From Cotesia glomerata (taxonomy: Eukaryota > Arthropoda > Insecta > Hymenoptera > Braconidae): a stretch of DNA of 64,000 bases. Numbering within the stretch: position 1 is the stretch's first letter; every line of letters starts with the position of its first letter. The position numbers were made by a program, and so were the translations under genes. Shown one piece after another: positions 8,606 through 19,679 of this stretch. The notes below the pieces were generated by a model. That model saw nothing but the letters and a program-made list of their open reading frames with translations, was not told the DNA's origin and did not search any database. The stretch covers positions 5,273,515 through 5,337,514 of the forward strand of contig NC_058160.1 in NCBI RefSeq assembly GCF_020080835.1. Direction: 5' to 3'.

Positions 8606-11600
8606 TTAATGCTGAGTCCACTTGATTGTCTTTAAGTCGATTCCATCCTGAACCATCTCCCAAAGTGGGCTGTAACAAAAATTTACGCTACTATTAATAT
8701 TAATTTACGATTATTGATATTTTTTAAATAATTGAATTAGTAAATTAACTAAACATATTTTGTAATAAATTAACTTAATTTAATAAATCATTACCTCAAT
8801 AAAATTTGATAATTTTTTAAAAATTTATTACCTCATATCTCGGAGACGTTTTACATGACGAATTGTACTCTCAGCAGTGTAATTAATTTCTTCGAGTGTC
8901 GTAAATCTACCAATGCCAAATCTAATAAAATCTATATTATTAATTATATTATTTTTTTTCTTACGACTAGAAGAAATCAAAAAATTAATTCATCATTAAT
9001 TGTGAGACTAAATCCAGCAGAAATTTGATTATTTTTTGGTTTTTTCTAAACGAAAAAAAATATTTAAAAAAAATTGCATAGATAAAATTTTGAAAATTTC
9101 ACATTTAGAATTTTGAAAAAATTTTTTTATTTAACGGGTTACATGGGTTTCCTCCGGGGAAAAATGGCCTACTTTCAACAATTTTTTTTTTTTAATATAA
9201 AAAATAAAATATTTTACTCAAACTTTTTACTGTCTTAAAGACACATGGTTAATAAGGAATTACTAAAATTAAAACAAAAAATATTAAAAACTATCGTTGA
9301 GACGTCATTTCTGGCGAAAAAAATGCATCTGCATTGATAACAGAACTAGCAGGATTATTTGAAGTGAAAAAAAAAATGTGTGCTTTAGTTAAGACTTCAA
9401 ACTAGGTCTTGAACGAAGGAAAAAAAAATGAAAATTGGATTTTTGCCAGAGGTTTTTAAAAAAATTAAAAATTTGGCTAAATTTTCGCGGTATTTTTTTT
9501 TTTAATAGTTGTAATTGAAAAAAAGAAAAATCCTTCGTTCCAGACCTTGTAAGTTATATTTCGAAGACCTGTCTGAAATTTCATCAAAATCGGTTGAGTA
9601 GTTCTCGAGAAATCTTGACAACCGTCTTTGAAAACATAGTTTTGAGAAAAACGCGTTTAAAATTTTGAGTGACAATACAACAGTGCCTTGAGCGCGTAAT
9701 TTTTTAAAATTGTATCTCCGAAATTATTATTCGGATCGATTTGAAACTTTAGGCCAATATTCTAGAGTTGTTTAAGAATTTAATAAGAGATTAAAAAAAA
9801 AATCGATTTTTTGAAACCGTGAAACGTATGTAACCCCTTAATTAAAAATTAGTGTAGTTTAGTTTAGTATTAACAAATTATGCCGGCTGATGCCGCCGAA
9901 TGGCAAAGAGAAAATATACAAAAGAATTTTTACATTACTGTGTAGTTTAAACTATAAACATTTAGAATGTTTTACATAAGAATATTTTTGGATAGATACA
10001 CGGAAAAAAGTAAACTGTAATAAATAACAGTCGATTTATAATAAGTAATGATCAACCGCTAAAAATTACCATTTCAAATAGTAAAATCGTGATTTTACTA
10101 TTTACTTTATAATATTTATCATTTAAACGTTACAATTTACTCTTTACATGGAAGAAAATACTATTTCAAACAGTAATATTCGCTATGTAAATGTCTAAAT
10201 GTCTAAAATGTTAAAGTATAATTATTAAGAATTCAGATTTTGATATTTATCATTTTGTATCTAAAAAATGATCTTATGATATGTAAAAAGTATAAAATAA
10301 AGTTAGTAAATTTCTAATACAAGCAACGTCAATATTTACAAAGTAAAATGGTAAATTTTAAACGCAACGCTAAAAATCAAACTGTAATTATTGACTTACT
10401 TGGACTGGTAAAATGTATATTTTAAAAGTATAATTTTTACTGTTTCAAATGTTAAATTCTCCCAGAGTGAGACCCCCTTCTCTTTCATCTGAGTTCCCCT
10501 TCTCATAATATGAACTATATATTATTTTTTTTTATTTTTGAGTTTTACTTGTATACCGTTATCTGGTTTTTACAAGGCTGATATCCCACTTTATCTCCAT
10601 TCTATACTCCCTCTTTATTGCGGCTGTGGACCGACTTGTGCTTTCTGTACCGTATTCACTGAACCTCACCTTCTCAGGCTGTTGGAACAGAATCATGGGG
10701 AAACCACAGAGAAAAACCCATGATAGTACAGTCGGAGCTGGGCTAAGTCTACAGTGATTGATAAGAAACTCTTCTTTATCGACCACTGGAGCATTAGGCC
10801 CCTCTCCTAGTGTGCAGAGATCCCTCGCGCTAGCCAACGTTGACTAGAGTGGTCACCCATTCAAGTTGTTGCTTAAATGTGTGATCGCCCAAAGTCAGAC
10901 GTGTGCCGCCCGTTTATCTCTGCCACTTCCAGAGGCTGGCATTTCCAATCACTGAAAAATATTGGTGCGTGCTGGGATCGAACCCGAGTCCCACTCTTTT
11001 GAAAAACGAGCACCGAGCCCGACCAGGCCATTGCCAGCCTTTAATATAAACTATATATTAAAATGGCAATTTTTACTGTTTGAAACTGTAATTTTTTAAG
11101 ATGAAAGAGTCGTTATTTACTAGTGACAGCTACTAATCACTTATTTTGGATATTAAATTATAAATTGTGGCTTTTATACTTTCTACATTAAGTTCTGTAT
11201 ATTTATATTTTTGCCACCCTGATGTCCACTTTACTGTTTGAAACTACAAAAATTAACCGGAATCCGAGTGAATATTACAGTTTACTTTTTTTCGTGTAAT
11301 ATTGAATTTATATAAAATTATGATTGAGTATAAAAATTTAATTTATAATGAATTAACCAACAATTTTAAGAATATTTGATGTAACAATAAAAGATAGATA
11401 AGATTAATTAATATCATTTAGTAATTGAAGTAAAAAGTAAATTTTTCAATAAAATAAAAATGAATGATAATAATAAATTAAAGTTCCAACAAACCTAATA
11501 CTCGAGTGTGCTAAATCTTCGGAAGCGCCAATAGCTCTCAAGACATAACTAGGCTCTAAACTGGCACTCGTGCAAGCAGAACCGCTGCTCAGAGCAATAT

Positions 11601-14600
11601 CTTTCAGTGCCATCAACAAAGACTCTCCTTCAACGTACGCGAAAGACAAATTAACACATCCTGGGTACCAAGCAACCGGGTCACCGTTCCGTATTACTTG
11701 AGGTAAATTTGAAGATATCTTCTCGATTAAATGATTCGCAAGATGTGTTATATGTTTCTTATCATACTAAAATCAAGACACACTGTTAATTAACTCATTA
11801 ACTACTTAATTATTTAATGATAACGATAAAAAATGAATGTTTACTAACTTCCATTTCATTTTTAGACAATTCACAAGCGGCACCGAGTCCCACAACCAAC
11901 GGAGTAGGCACAGTACCACTTCTCATGCCTCGTTCCTGTCCTCCGCCACTTTGGATCGGTTCTACACGAACTCTGGGTCTTCTTCTTACGTACAGAGCAC
12001 CGACACCCTTAGGACCATATATTTTGTGGCCGCTCATCGACATTAGGTCAATGTTCATCGCTTGTACATCTATTGGAATTTTTCCCACCGCTTGCGCTGC
12101 ATCTGTGTGGAAAAATACTTTCTTTTGTCTAGAAAACAAGAATTTTTAATGTAACTAATAAAAATAATAAATTTTTCTATAATTAATAACCAAAAAAATT
12201 ATTTGTGAAAAATAAAATTACCGACAAATTTTTCCTATTTCTTCGACAGGTTGTCGTACTCCGATTTCATTATTGACGGTCATTACCGATACAAGAGAGG
12301 TGTCAGGTCTAATTGATGATTCTAATTGCTCTAAGTCAATCAAGCCGTTTGAATTAACAGATAGATATGTTACGTCAAATCCTTCAGCTTGAAGTGCTCG
12401 ACATGAATCTAATACACACTTGTGTTCCTAAATAAATAAAAAACAATTAATTAAATTGTTAAACGCAAATATAAATACATATCTTCTTCAAACTTTTATC
12501 TTTAATAGTTTATTTTACTACTATGATGCATGTAAAAAATTGTACAATGATTATGCTGGAAGATCTAGACACAAAAAGATAAAACTATGTAAAATCAATA
12601 AGACTAGATATTGTCAAAGTTCATACTACGTTGCTATAAAATATTTTAATCTTTTGCCAACTGAATATAAATAATTGGCGGAAATTAATGAGACGAACAA
12701 GGTTAAAATAAAAAAATAATTAACAAATACACAGAATCAACTAAGTTTCTAAAATTACTAAATACAAAATAAAATAAGGCTTAAAATACTAAAAACCAAA
12801 TATGAAATATGTCAAAATTTAATTGTAATTTCTCTTTAGAAGGCTCATGAGAGAGTGATTCAGTTATTAATTAATATTATTGTTTATAATTAGGCATTAG
12901 GCCTATCTCTTTTTTCCTACCCTATATATAGTCAATCATTTGTCTCTATAGGGATTATATGTAGTTATGTGTACAACTTTATATGTATTTTTGAGAAATA
13001 AATAAATATAAGTAATTGTAAATGAAGTGTACTTACTGTTTGAGTCGTCACAATGTGTTTTTTCTTGGCTTTATAAAATCTAGCAACTCCTTTTACGGAA
13101 ATGTTATTGCACTCAGTAGCACCGGATGTGAAAATTATTTCCTTTTTATCTGCGTTTATTAAATCGGCTACTTGCTGTAGTAATTTTTAATCAAATTAAT
13201 TTGGTTAATATAAATATTTTTTTTTTTAATTCATTATTATTATTAATTGGAGTAATTACCTGACGGGCATGTTCAACAGCTGCTTCAGACTCCCAGCCAT
13301 ACATATGTGTCCGTGAATGAGGATTACCATGGTACGCTGTTAGGTATGGCATCATCTTATCCAATACTCTTGGGTCCTTAATAAATAAATGTATTTTTAG
13401 GAAAAATAATATTTAAATTGATCATTTATCTTTAAAAAAAATATTTCAGGTATTTAATTAAATTTAGTCTTTACTATAGTTTATTATATCGCGTTATTAA
13501 TGCCAAAATTTTTTTTCTCCAATCAATTAGGGAATGAATAAAAGTAAAAATCTGGTTGAAAAACGTAAAAAAAATTTTTTCCGGCGTACTTTTTGGCTTT
13601 TAAAAAAAAATTTTTAAAGTCTAAAAGACATGTATAAAAAAATAGCCAAAGTACCTCCAAACGTCGAGACCTAATGAAAAAATTATTTTTGGAAATTTAA
13701 CTGAAAATACTATCACAGCCCATTTTTTTGTAATTGTCAATTTTTATAAGGTGAAATTAAAAATTTTATTTTAATGTTTTCAGCGAATTTTCATCAAATA
13801 CGAAAAATTGAAAATTAAACAAAATTGAGATGTGTGAGTGTTTTCAGTCTCACTTCAAAAAATTAATTTTTCGGTAGATTTCGACATTTTAAGATCATTA
13901 GAAGCTACTTTGACTATTTTTTCATATACACCCTTTTGGCTTTAAAAAAATTTTTTTTTAAAGCTAAAAGGGCGTGTTGAAAAAAAAAATTTTTGCGTTT
14001 TTCAACCAGATTTTTACTTTTTTACATTCCCTAGTTGATTGGAGAAAAAAAAAGTTTTTTTTTACACGCTGTTTTGGCATTAGTAACGCGATATAAATTC
14101 AAATATGTCTAAAATTAATTGGTCATAATAATAGTAATATATTCATGACATTGAAATCAGTAGACACTTGAAAATTTTTTTATTTTTAGTAAAAAGTGTT
14201 ATTAATCATTGCATTCATAATTCTTTAAAGCTTTTAAATATAAAATTTTTTAAATAAATTTTTCTTGCTAAAATGTACTTGTTAAAAAAATGATCAAATG
14301 TCTCTCAATTTCAGTATAATATATATTCAGTTATTTGAAAACTTTTAATTTTTTTTAATGAATCAATTTAAAAAAAAAAATATGTGTAAAAATTTGTCTG
14401 TCGTAAAAAATTGTTAAAAAAAAAGTTAAGTTACTGGATAAGAAACGTAATGGATTAATTACTTGAAAAATGTAATGGAAAATGCGAGTATTTGATTGGA
14501 TATTTCTTTTTATGATAATTATCTATAATTTTGTATTTCTTTCTATATAAATTTATTACTTTTGTACTTATTATCTCTTTGCATTGTATTATCGACAAAA

Positions 14601-15238
14601 ATTTTGTAAAAATTATATATATTGTAAAATTGGTATTTTTGTACTGGTTCTATAAATAGGTGTCTTTACACCTCGATAGAATTCTTTACCAGATAAATAA
14701 ATAAATAAATAAATAAAATAAAACTATAAAAACAAATTTTTCAAGATTATTTCTTAGTACATGTCAAGTTACTTCTCAAATAAAAAAAAAAGTTTTGAAC
14801 TGTCTACTGATTCTATCAAACATTTAATTATACTTAGAAAAAAATCTTTTGTAACTTTTAAAAATTGAACTTGATTTTTTTCTATCAAAAAAAAAAAAAA
14901 AAATATTATATTCTTACTATTAAAATACTTGTAATAATATAAAATATTTATTATCAGATACCATAGGTGTTGTCGCCTGTGCATCAAGATAAAGAGATCG
15001 CCCTTCTGCAGGACCCCTTTTATACTCATCAGTAATTGGAGCTACAAAGAAAAAATTAAATTTATTATTATGAAAATAATAAATAGACAATTATCAATGA
15101 TAATAATAAAAAATAAATAAAGTAATTACATTCAAATTCGGAGACATCAGAACGCTGTCGAACAGTGCGTAATATTGGGCAACAGTCTTTGACACGCTGA
15201 AGAGCTGTCACCAAAGTCCTTGACGGACGTAACATCAT
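8606..15238 (-). CDS. NFS1: Mitochondrial cysteine desulfurase NFS1, complete, nine exons
   Basis: NFS1 is the pyridoxal-phosphate enzyme that takes sulfur from L-cysteine for Fe-S cluster assembly (with ISD11, ACP and the ISCU scaffold, in the mitochondrial matrix) and for tRNA thiolation. Exons in order: 15130-15238, 14962-15041, 13260-13376, 13037-13174, 12222-12427, 11849-12128, 11495-11766, 8832-8921, 8606-8669. They sum to 1356 nt, giving 451 aa against 457 in human. All junctions are GT..AG and keep frame. Residues 1-36 are Arg-rich with few acids, a matrix-targeting signal. Visible motifs are TSGATE in exon 4, HTDAAQ at 224-229 (the Asp contacts the cofactor), and SGHKIYGPKG with the Schiff-base Lys252. 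SSGSACTSASLEPSY carries the catalytic Cys375. The C-terminus reads SPLWEMV...IKWTQH, as in animals. Upstream, 15239-15530 is the probable promoter. The introns host several transposons but no exon is damaged. Confidence 0.98.
9135..9837. mobile_element. TTAA-flanked (piggyBac-like) element in NFS1 intron 7
   Basis: It is flanked by TTAA on both sides (9131-9134 and 9838-9841), the piggyBac target. The right terminus read inward is GGGGTTACATACGTTTC; the left is CGGGTTACATGGGTTTC, so the two match over about 16 bp. The element is 703 bp with no ORF, hence non-autonomous. The interior holds a segment (TTTCATCAAAATCGGTTGAG) of a type common in insect repeats. Confidence 0.65.
9998..11298. mobile_element. 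TIR element in NFS1 intron 7, carrying a nested SINE
   Basis: The termini ACACGGAAAAAAGTAAACTG and ACACGAAAAAAAGTAAACTG (read inward) pair over about 25 bp with one mismatch. Without the SINE at 10525-11042 and one copy of its target duplication, the element is about 765 bp. Segments such as TTTACTGTTTGAAACT recur inside. The ACACnGAAAAAA start resembles the palindromic MITEs at 57092 and elsewhere. No ORF was seen. Confidence 0.6.
10525..11042 (-). mobile_element. Full-length tRNA-derived SINE with 18-bp target duplication
   Basis: On the minus strand it begins near 11042 with a tRNA-like head: A box TGGCCTGGTCGG and B box GGTTCGATCCC about 50 bp further. The body includes ATGGGTTTTTCTCTGTGGTTT, and the tail is GTATACAAGTAAAACTCA followed by an A-rich end. 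AATATGAACTATATATTA (10507-10524) and AATATAAACTATATATTA (11043-11060) flank it, 17 of 18 identical, the mark of LINE-driven retrotransposition. The tail and body match the SINE at 3108-4590. A 92-residue ORF across it is a by-product. Confidence 0.85.
12456..13012 (+). mobile_element. 5'-truncated LINE 3' end in NFS1 intron 4
   Basis: An ORF at 12456-12674 ends KTRYCQSSYYVAIKYFNLLP, which looks like the extreme C-terminus of CR1/jockey-type reverse transcriptase polyproteins (pattern R-x-S-x3-Y-x-G/A-I-K-x-Y/F-N-x-LP). A 3' untranslated region of about 330 bp follows and ends in GAGAAATAAATAAATATAAG. Only this end is present. It sits in sense to the plus strand, antisense to NFS1. Confidence 0.55.
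13486..14097. mobile_element. Long-inverted-repeat element in NFS1 intron 2
   Basis: The ends TATATCGCGTTATTAATGCC and TATATCGCGTTACTAATGCC (read inward) begin an inverted repeat. It continues, with gaps, for about 90 bp through CTCCAATCAA, AGGGAATG and AAAATCTGGTTGAAAAACG. The centre contains GGCTTTAAAAAA...AAAGCTAAAAGGGCGTG. A related copy begins at 63841 and runs off the window. Foldback-type, non-coding. Confidence 0.65.
14151..14325. mobile_element. MITE related to the TTAGCYGAC family, NFS1 intron 2
   Basis: The imperfect ends TTGAAATCAGTAGACACTTG and ACTGAAATTGAGAGACATTT (read inward) pair. The segment TTTTTCTTGCTAAAATGTAC, here inverted, is shared with the decayed copy near 1935-1965. 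About 175 bp, no ORF. Confidence 0.5.
14480..14718 (+). mobile_element. LINE 3' tail with (TAAA)n end, NFS1 intron 2
   Basis: The segment ends with a small hairpin GGTGTCTTTACACC, then GATAGAATTCTTTACCAGA, then about six TAAA units (14694-14718). This is the usual layout of CR1-like LINE 3' ends. No coding part remains. The left boundary is approximate. Confidence 0.5.
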
Positions 15239-15723
15239 TTATTTATTTGTTGTTAATTCCTGCGACTAAAATATGCTAATTATTTGATACTTTATTTAGT
15301 AAAAAATTAATCGGTGCGCCGCTAAACGCATGGACACTTGTGTTTAACTTTATTAACCTCTTACTTACTTTACTCTAGCTTTCTCTTTTTTCCTTTCAGT
15401 TCTCACTTCACTCGCAATCACAAGTCATAACACTAAAATCAGGAATGTAAAACATATGATTATTTGTCTTACCGCCCGTGGTCAGTGAATGTAGTTTATT
15501 TTTTAGACCAAAGATGGCAGCACATTTAAATTAAATGGTTGGGACCAAAGAATTGAAAATAAAAATATGATTTACGGGAAGAAAAGTTAAAAAACTATTT
15601 GCAGACTTTTTAATACTTTTTAATATTTAAGAATATCAAATTTTTTTCCTTACAGAAAAAATGAAGTTTATCTTCAATTACCGGTCAAAAATTATGAAAT
15701 TGAACTTAATAGAGATGTAAAAT
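15239..15723 (-). promoter_or_regulatory. Probable NFS1 promoter and leader
   Basis: This stretch lies immediately upstream of the NFS1 start codon, and 15340-15520 is somewhat richer in G+C than its surroundings. It contains an AAGATGGCAGC at 15512 (similar to the YY1/Pho core AAGATGGC) and a TCAGTGAATG initiator-like word on the plus strand at about 15482. No TATA box was seen, which fits a housekeeping gene. The start site is not fixed by sequence. Confidence 0.35.
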
Positions 15724-16072
15724 AATACTGAAGTTAGCTGACAGCTGTTAATTTTTTTAATTTTTTAAAAAATCAATTACAATTAAAAAATGGTTTTAAA
15801 AATTTCCACTAACAATTTTTTTAATTTTCACATGTAGAATTTTTTCATTAAATTTTTTTTTTCACAATAGTTGCATTGCTATTTAATTATAAGAAAATTT
15901 CTAATGTCAATTAAGTTCAGTGTATTGATTTAAAACAATTTTTTAGATTTTTATCACAATTAAAATATTATGAAAAAAAATAACAAGTGCGAATGTTTAA
16001 AAATATTTTTTTATAATTAATTGATTTGTCATAAAAGTCCGAAAAATTTTCAGATGTTTGCTGATATTTTAA
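15724..16072. mobile_element. Decayed TIR element, TTAGCYGAC group
   Basis: The left end ACTGAAGTTAGCTGACAGCTG and the right end CAGATGTTTGCTGATATTTT are imperfect inverted repeats of the same group as the intronic MITEs, but the spacing is larger (about 350 bp). It could be two truncated copies side by side. No ORF. Confidence 0.4.
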
Positions 16073-16429
16073 TATCATATTTTTCTAATAATTTCAAATT
16101 ATTCTCTCCAAGAAGAAATAAAGTTTATTATCAATTACATGTCAACAAATTTCCTGATTGTAAGGTAAAAGCCCCAATTATTGACGCTATAAGAGACAAA
16201 GTTATGATTTCATTTTTTTTAAGCAATCAAATATAAATATCGATAAATTTTGTTTGTGGTAATGTCTTCAGTAATGTTTTAACTAATCAATTTCTTTTTT
16301 TAAAATGATAATCAGTGATATTTACTAATTAATTTTAAATAATTAAATATATGATCTGGATACACCAATTATTGACGGGTTAAAAAACTCCCTGATTAAG
16401 AAATATGATTTGGAATGATTCGAAAAATT

Positions 16430-16760
16430 TTAATAATTTCATATTGTATGATATCACAAAATTATGATTCACAATTATTCAAAATGATTCAAAATTCTTA
16501 GTTCTGAATAATTTTAAATCATAATTTTATTATTCAAAATTATTCAGAATGATTCAAAGTTCTTAGTTCTGAATCATTTTGAATCATAATTGTATTATTC
16601 AAAATTATTAAAAGTTTTTAGTAGTATATGATTTTAAATCATAATTATATTATTTGAAATTATTTAAAATGATTCAAAATTCTTAGCTGTCCATAATTTT
16701 GAACCATAACTTTATGACTTAAAATAACTCGAAATGATTTAGAATTGCTCATTTTGAATA
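16430..16760 (+). repeat. Degenerate tandem repeat, about 65-bp unit
   Basis: Units carry TTCTTAGTTCTGAAT, then TTTTAAATCATAATT, then TATTCAAAATTATTCA. TTCTTAGTTCTGAAT occurs at 16495 and 16560 (65 bp apart), with weaker copies after. The repeat is internal to the P-type composite. Confidence 0.6.
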
Positions 16761-17028
16761 CTTAAAAATTGCTCATTTTAAATACTTAAAAATTGTAAAA
16801 TTATGATTTAAATTAATTCAAAATAACTTGAAATTTAATTTCTATTAATTTTAAATTATTTTTTCAACATTATTATTAGAAATAATTTATCAAATTAAAT
16901 TATTTTAATTATATTAAATCAAAAAATAATATTAAAATTGTCAAGTCCTTATTTAATATTTAAAAAAATTTTGGAATAATTCAAGCATTTGACATCTTTT
17001 ATACTAGAATTAGAAAATAATATTTTAA

Positions 17029-17300
17029 ATCATCTAGAAAACCAGAAATTATAATATTATTTTATCATTCAATATTATTCAAAATGATTTGGAAGTTGAA
17101 ATCATTTCAAATAATTTTAAATCATCTGAAGAACCAGAATTTTCAATATTATTTTATCATTCAATATTATTCAAAATGATTTGGAAGTTGAAATCATTTC
17201 AAATAATTTTAAATCATCTAGAAAACCAGAAATTATAATATTATTTTATCATTCAATATTATTCAAAATGATTTGGAAGTTGAAATCATTTCAAATCATT
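17029..17300 (+). repeat. Tandem repeat, three copies of a 92-bp unit
   Basis: ATCATCTAGAAAACCAGAA starts units at 17029 and 17213, and ATCATCTGAAGAACCAGAA at 17121, giving an exact 92-bp period. Each unit includes AAAATGATTTGGAAGTTGAA. Copies 1 and 3 are closer to each other than to copy 2. Confidence 0.8.
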
Positions 17301-17360
17301 TTAAATCATAAAATAATATTACATTTTTTTATTATTTGATATGATATAAAATGATTCGTT

Positions 17361-17865
17361 AGCCATAATTTATAGCTAAATTTGTCATTAAAGACAAATT
17401 TGGGAACTGGGGAAATAAAGGATAAAGGGGGGAGGAGGGACCTTACTCAGTAGGAATTTTTCGGTAACCGAAAAAATAATTCAGACAGCCCAGACCGGGA
17501 CTCGAACCCGGATCATTTGGTTACGCGCCAAAGGCTCTACCAGTTAAGCTATCCGAGACATTGTCCGTAACTACCATTCCGTCACCTAATAAGACCTACC
17601 GAGTAATAAACACCACCGTCCATCTTACGGTAAAGAGCCATAATTTATAGCTAAATTTGTCATTAAAGATAAATTTGGGAACTGGGGAAATAAAGGATAA
17701 AGGGGGGAGGAGGGACCTTACTCAGTAGGAATTTTTCGGTAACCGAAAAAATAATTCAGACAGCCCAGACCGGGACTCGAACCCGGATCATTTGGTTACG
17801 CGCCAAAGGCTCTACCAGTTAAGCTATCCGAGACATTGTCCGTAACTACCATTCCGTCACCTACT
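17361..17865 (-). mobile_element. Head-to-tail duplicated tRNA-derived SINE
   Basis: Two nearly identical units lie 275 bp apart (17361-17635 and 17636-17865). On the minus strand each starts with a tRNA-like head (about 17558 and 17833): TAGCTTAACTGGTAGAGC as A box and GGTTCGAGTCCC as B box. A body ending AAATTATGGCT follows. The heads fold as a cloverleaf with acceptor TCTCGGA/TCTGGGC. The anticodon loop is CGCGTAA, which puts G at position 33 where true tRNAs have U. The first unit has an extra stretch (CACCACCGTCCATCTTACGG) absent from the second. Near identity means the duplication is recent. Confidence 0.7.
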
Positions 17866-18558
17866 GCACATGCGTCGAATCATTTGGTTATATTGTTATT
17901 TATCAAAAACTTGATATAAAGTAATCAATATTATTAAAGTTAATTAATAATAATTTCTATGAATGAATAATTATTATGAAAAATATAACAATTTATTTAA
18001 AAACTTATTTAACACTAAAACACGCCGAGTAATTTGACAGTTAAAAGCCTTGAATATAATCGCGTATATAACGTATTTTATACTTAAAAAAAAAGGCGTC
18101 ACAGCGCTGTCGACTGGCTGTCAATATGGGATTCACCATAAAAATTATGAACTAGTTATTGACTCCCATTATTTAAATATCATAAAGCATACAATTAATT
18201 TCGATTATTTAATTTTATAAATATTTTATATATTGTTAATTAAAAAAAATAGATCATATAATTACATGAAAAAATTAATTTAAACTCGGCAGTTAAAAAA
18301 AATGCTTTTCTAACCAAAGTTGTTAAGAAAATAGACGCTCGTAAGCTGATTTGATGAACTGGTGCTAACTTTATTTTTTTTTAATAATTAATATTTAATA
18401 TTTTGAACTGAATATGATTTTTTTCAATTTTTTAATTAATTAGAATTTAATAAAAATTTATTTGATCGTTATTCTTATTACAGATAATTTAATATATTTA
18501 AAAATAATTTAGGGTGTCAATATTTAGACCCCCGTCAATAATTGGGGCTTTTACCTTA

Positions 18559-19679
18559 GTTAAAAAACATTAAAGCTAAAAAAAAATTGAATCTTTCAAT
18601 AATGAATGAACAATTCAATTGAATATAAAAATAGTTGTTTTAATTTTTGTATCACTGAAATTTGTGAGTAATTTATTCTGTGCCATATTTCACCGGTAGG
18701 AAAAAAATGACTCAATGAAAATTAATAAAAAAGAATTTATGAACAATTGAACAAAGGCTGTTCTTCCTCATGCCATTTTAAACTGTACCTTTGTCTCAAC
18801 GTACATTCGTATAAATATTCATAGCTCGCGAACTGTATTTGATTAGATAATACTGTTGTCTATTTTACACACAACAATAATCGGATAATGCGATAGAAGA
18901 ACAAAATTATTGGATTTATCCAGGAAGCTTCCAGATTATTTTCCCGCAATTTCGTTTATCGGTACAGTGGAGTTTTTAAAAATTTAAAACCTAAAAAGTA
19001 ACCGTCGTGGGAATTTTTATGACGACCGTTATTCAAGATCTTCATCTCTTACTCGCAATGAGTGCTACTCTGACAATGTTCGCTACTGGTTTTCACGAGA
19101 GATTTTGTTTTCTGATTCCATTCTCTATATAATATGTTATGCTATTCACGTATATTCTTGTCATTTAATTTTAAGATGCTTTTAGTCTTTGTTATTACTC
19201 ACTGTCTCGTAGGATATGACCTTTCTTCTCTTTTTTTACACATTTTATTCTAACATTTTATGTCTACTAAACATAACAATGCCATTAGTAGTGTTTTTTT
19301 TTCTTACGCCAATCAAACGCTTCTGTTGTAACCTTTAACAGTATTTTAACTAACATGATTCAATTAATAAATGCCGTTTCTTTTAATTAATAACCAATGA
19401 AATTTTTTTAAACTTAGAAAAAGTTTTGATCTTTTTACAAACTTACAATCATAATTTTGATGCTATTAATTTTTAAAGTTTTAGGGTTCAAAAATATAAA
19501 TATCATACAAAAAACATTAAAACTGAAATAAATTTATTTAATTAACAAACTGAAGAAATAAATTTGAATTTGAATTTTTGACTAATTTCACATAAAATTA
19601 ATTTTTCTTACTCATAAATAATTATTTATTAACATAAGCAGTAAAAAAAAATAAAGACATTTGTCAATTCGTTAAGAAA
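18559..19679. other. Non-coding, nothing recognised
   Basis: There is no ORF with coding character. Around 18780-19090 the base composition is closer to even, but no splice-bounded exon could be supported on either strand. Confidence 0.4.

Larger units (their letters stand above)
16161..18558. mobile_element. Composite element bounded by P-type 26-bp termini
   Basis: The termini are perfect inverted repeats of 26 bp beginning TAAGGTAAAAGCCCCAATTA and running to GACG. The first 18 bp equal those of the THAP-coding element at 3238-4169. No transposase ORF remains. The interior consists of degenerate tandem repeats (16430-16760 and 17029-17300), a tandem SINE pair (17361-17865) and unassigned A/T-rich DNA. 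An internal CCAATTATTGACGGG at about 16368 repeats the subterminal sequence. No convincing 8-bp target duplication was seen. Confidence 0.65.

Noticed and set aside
17487..17558. tRNA gene (minus strand), also its twin at 17762-17833
   Set aside because: The cloverleaf is good but U33 is G, the acceptor has a mismatch, and both copies sit in a duplicated 275-bp unit with a non-tRNA body, so a SINE head is more likely.
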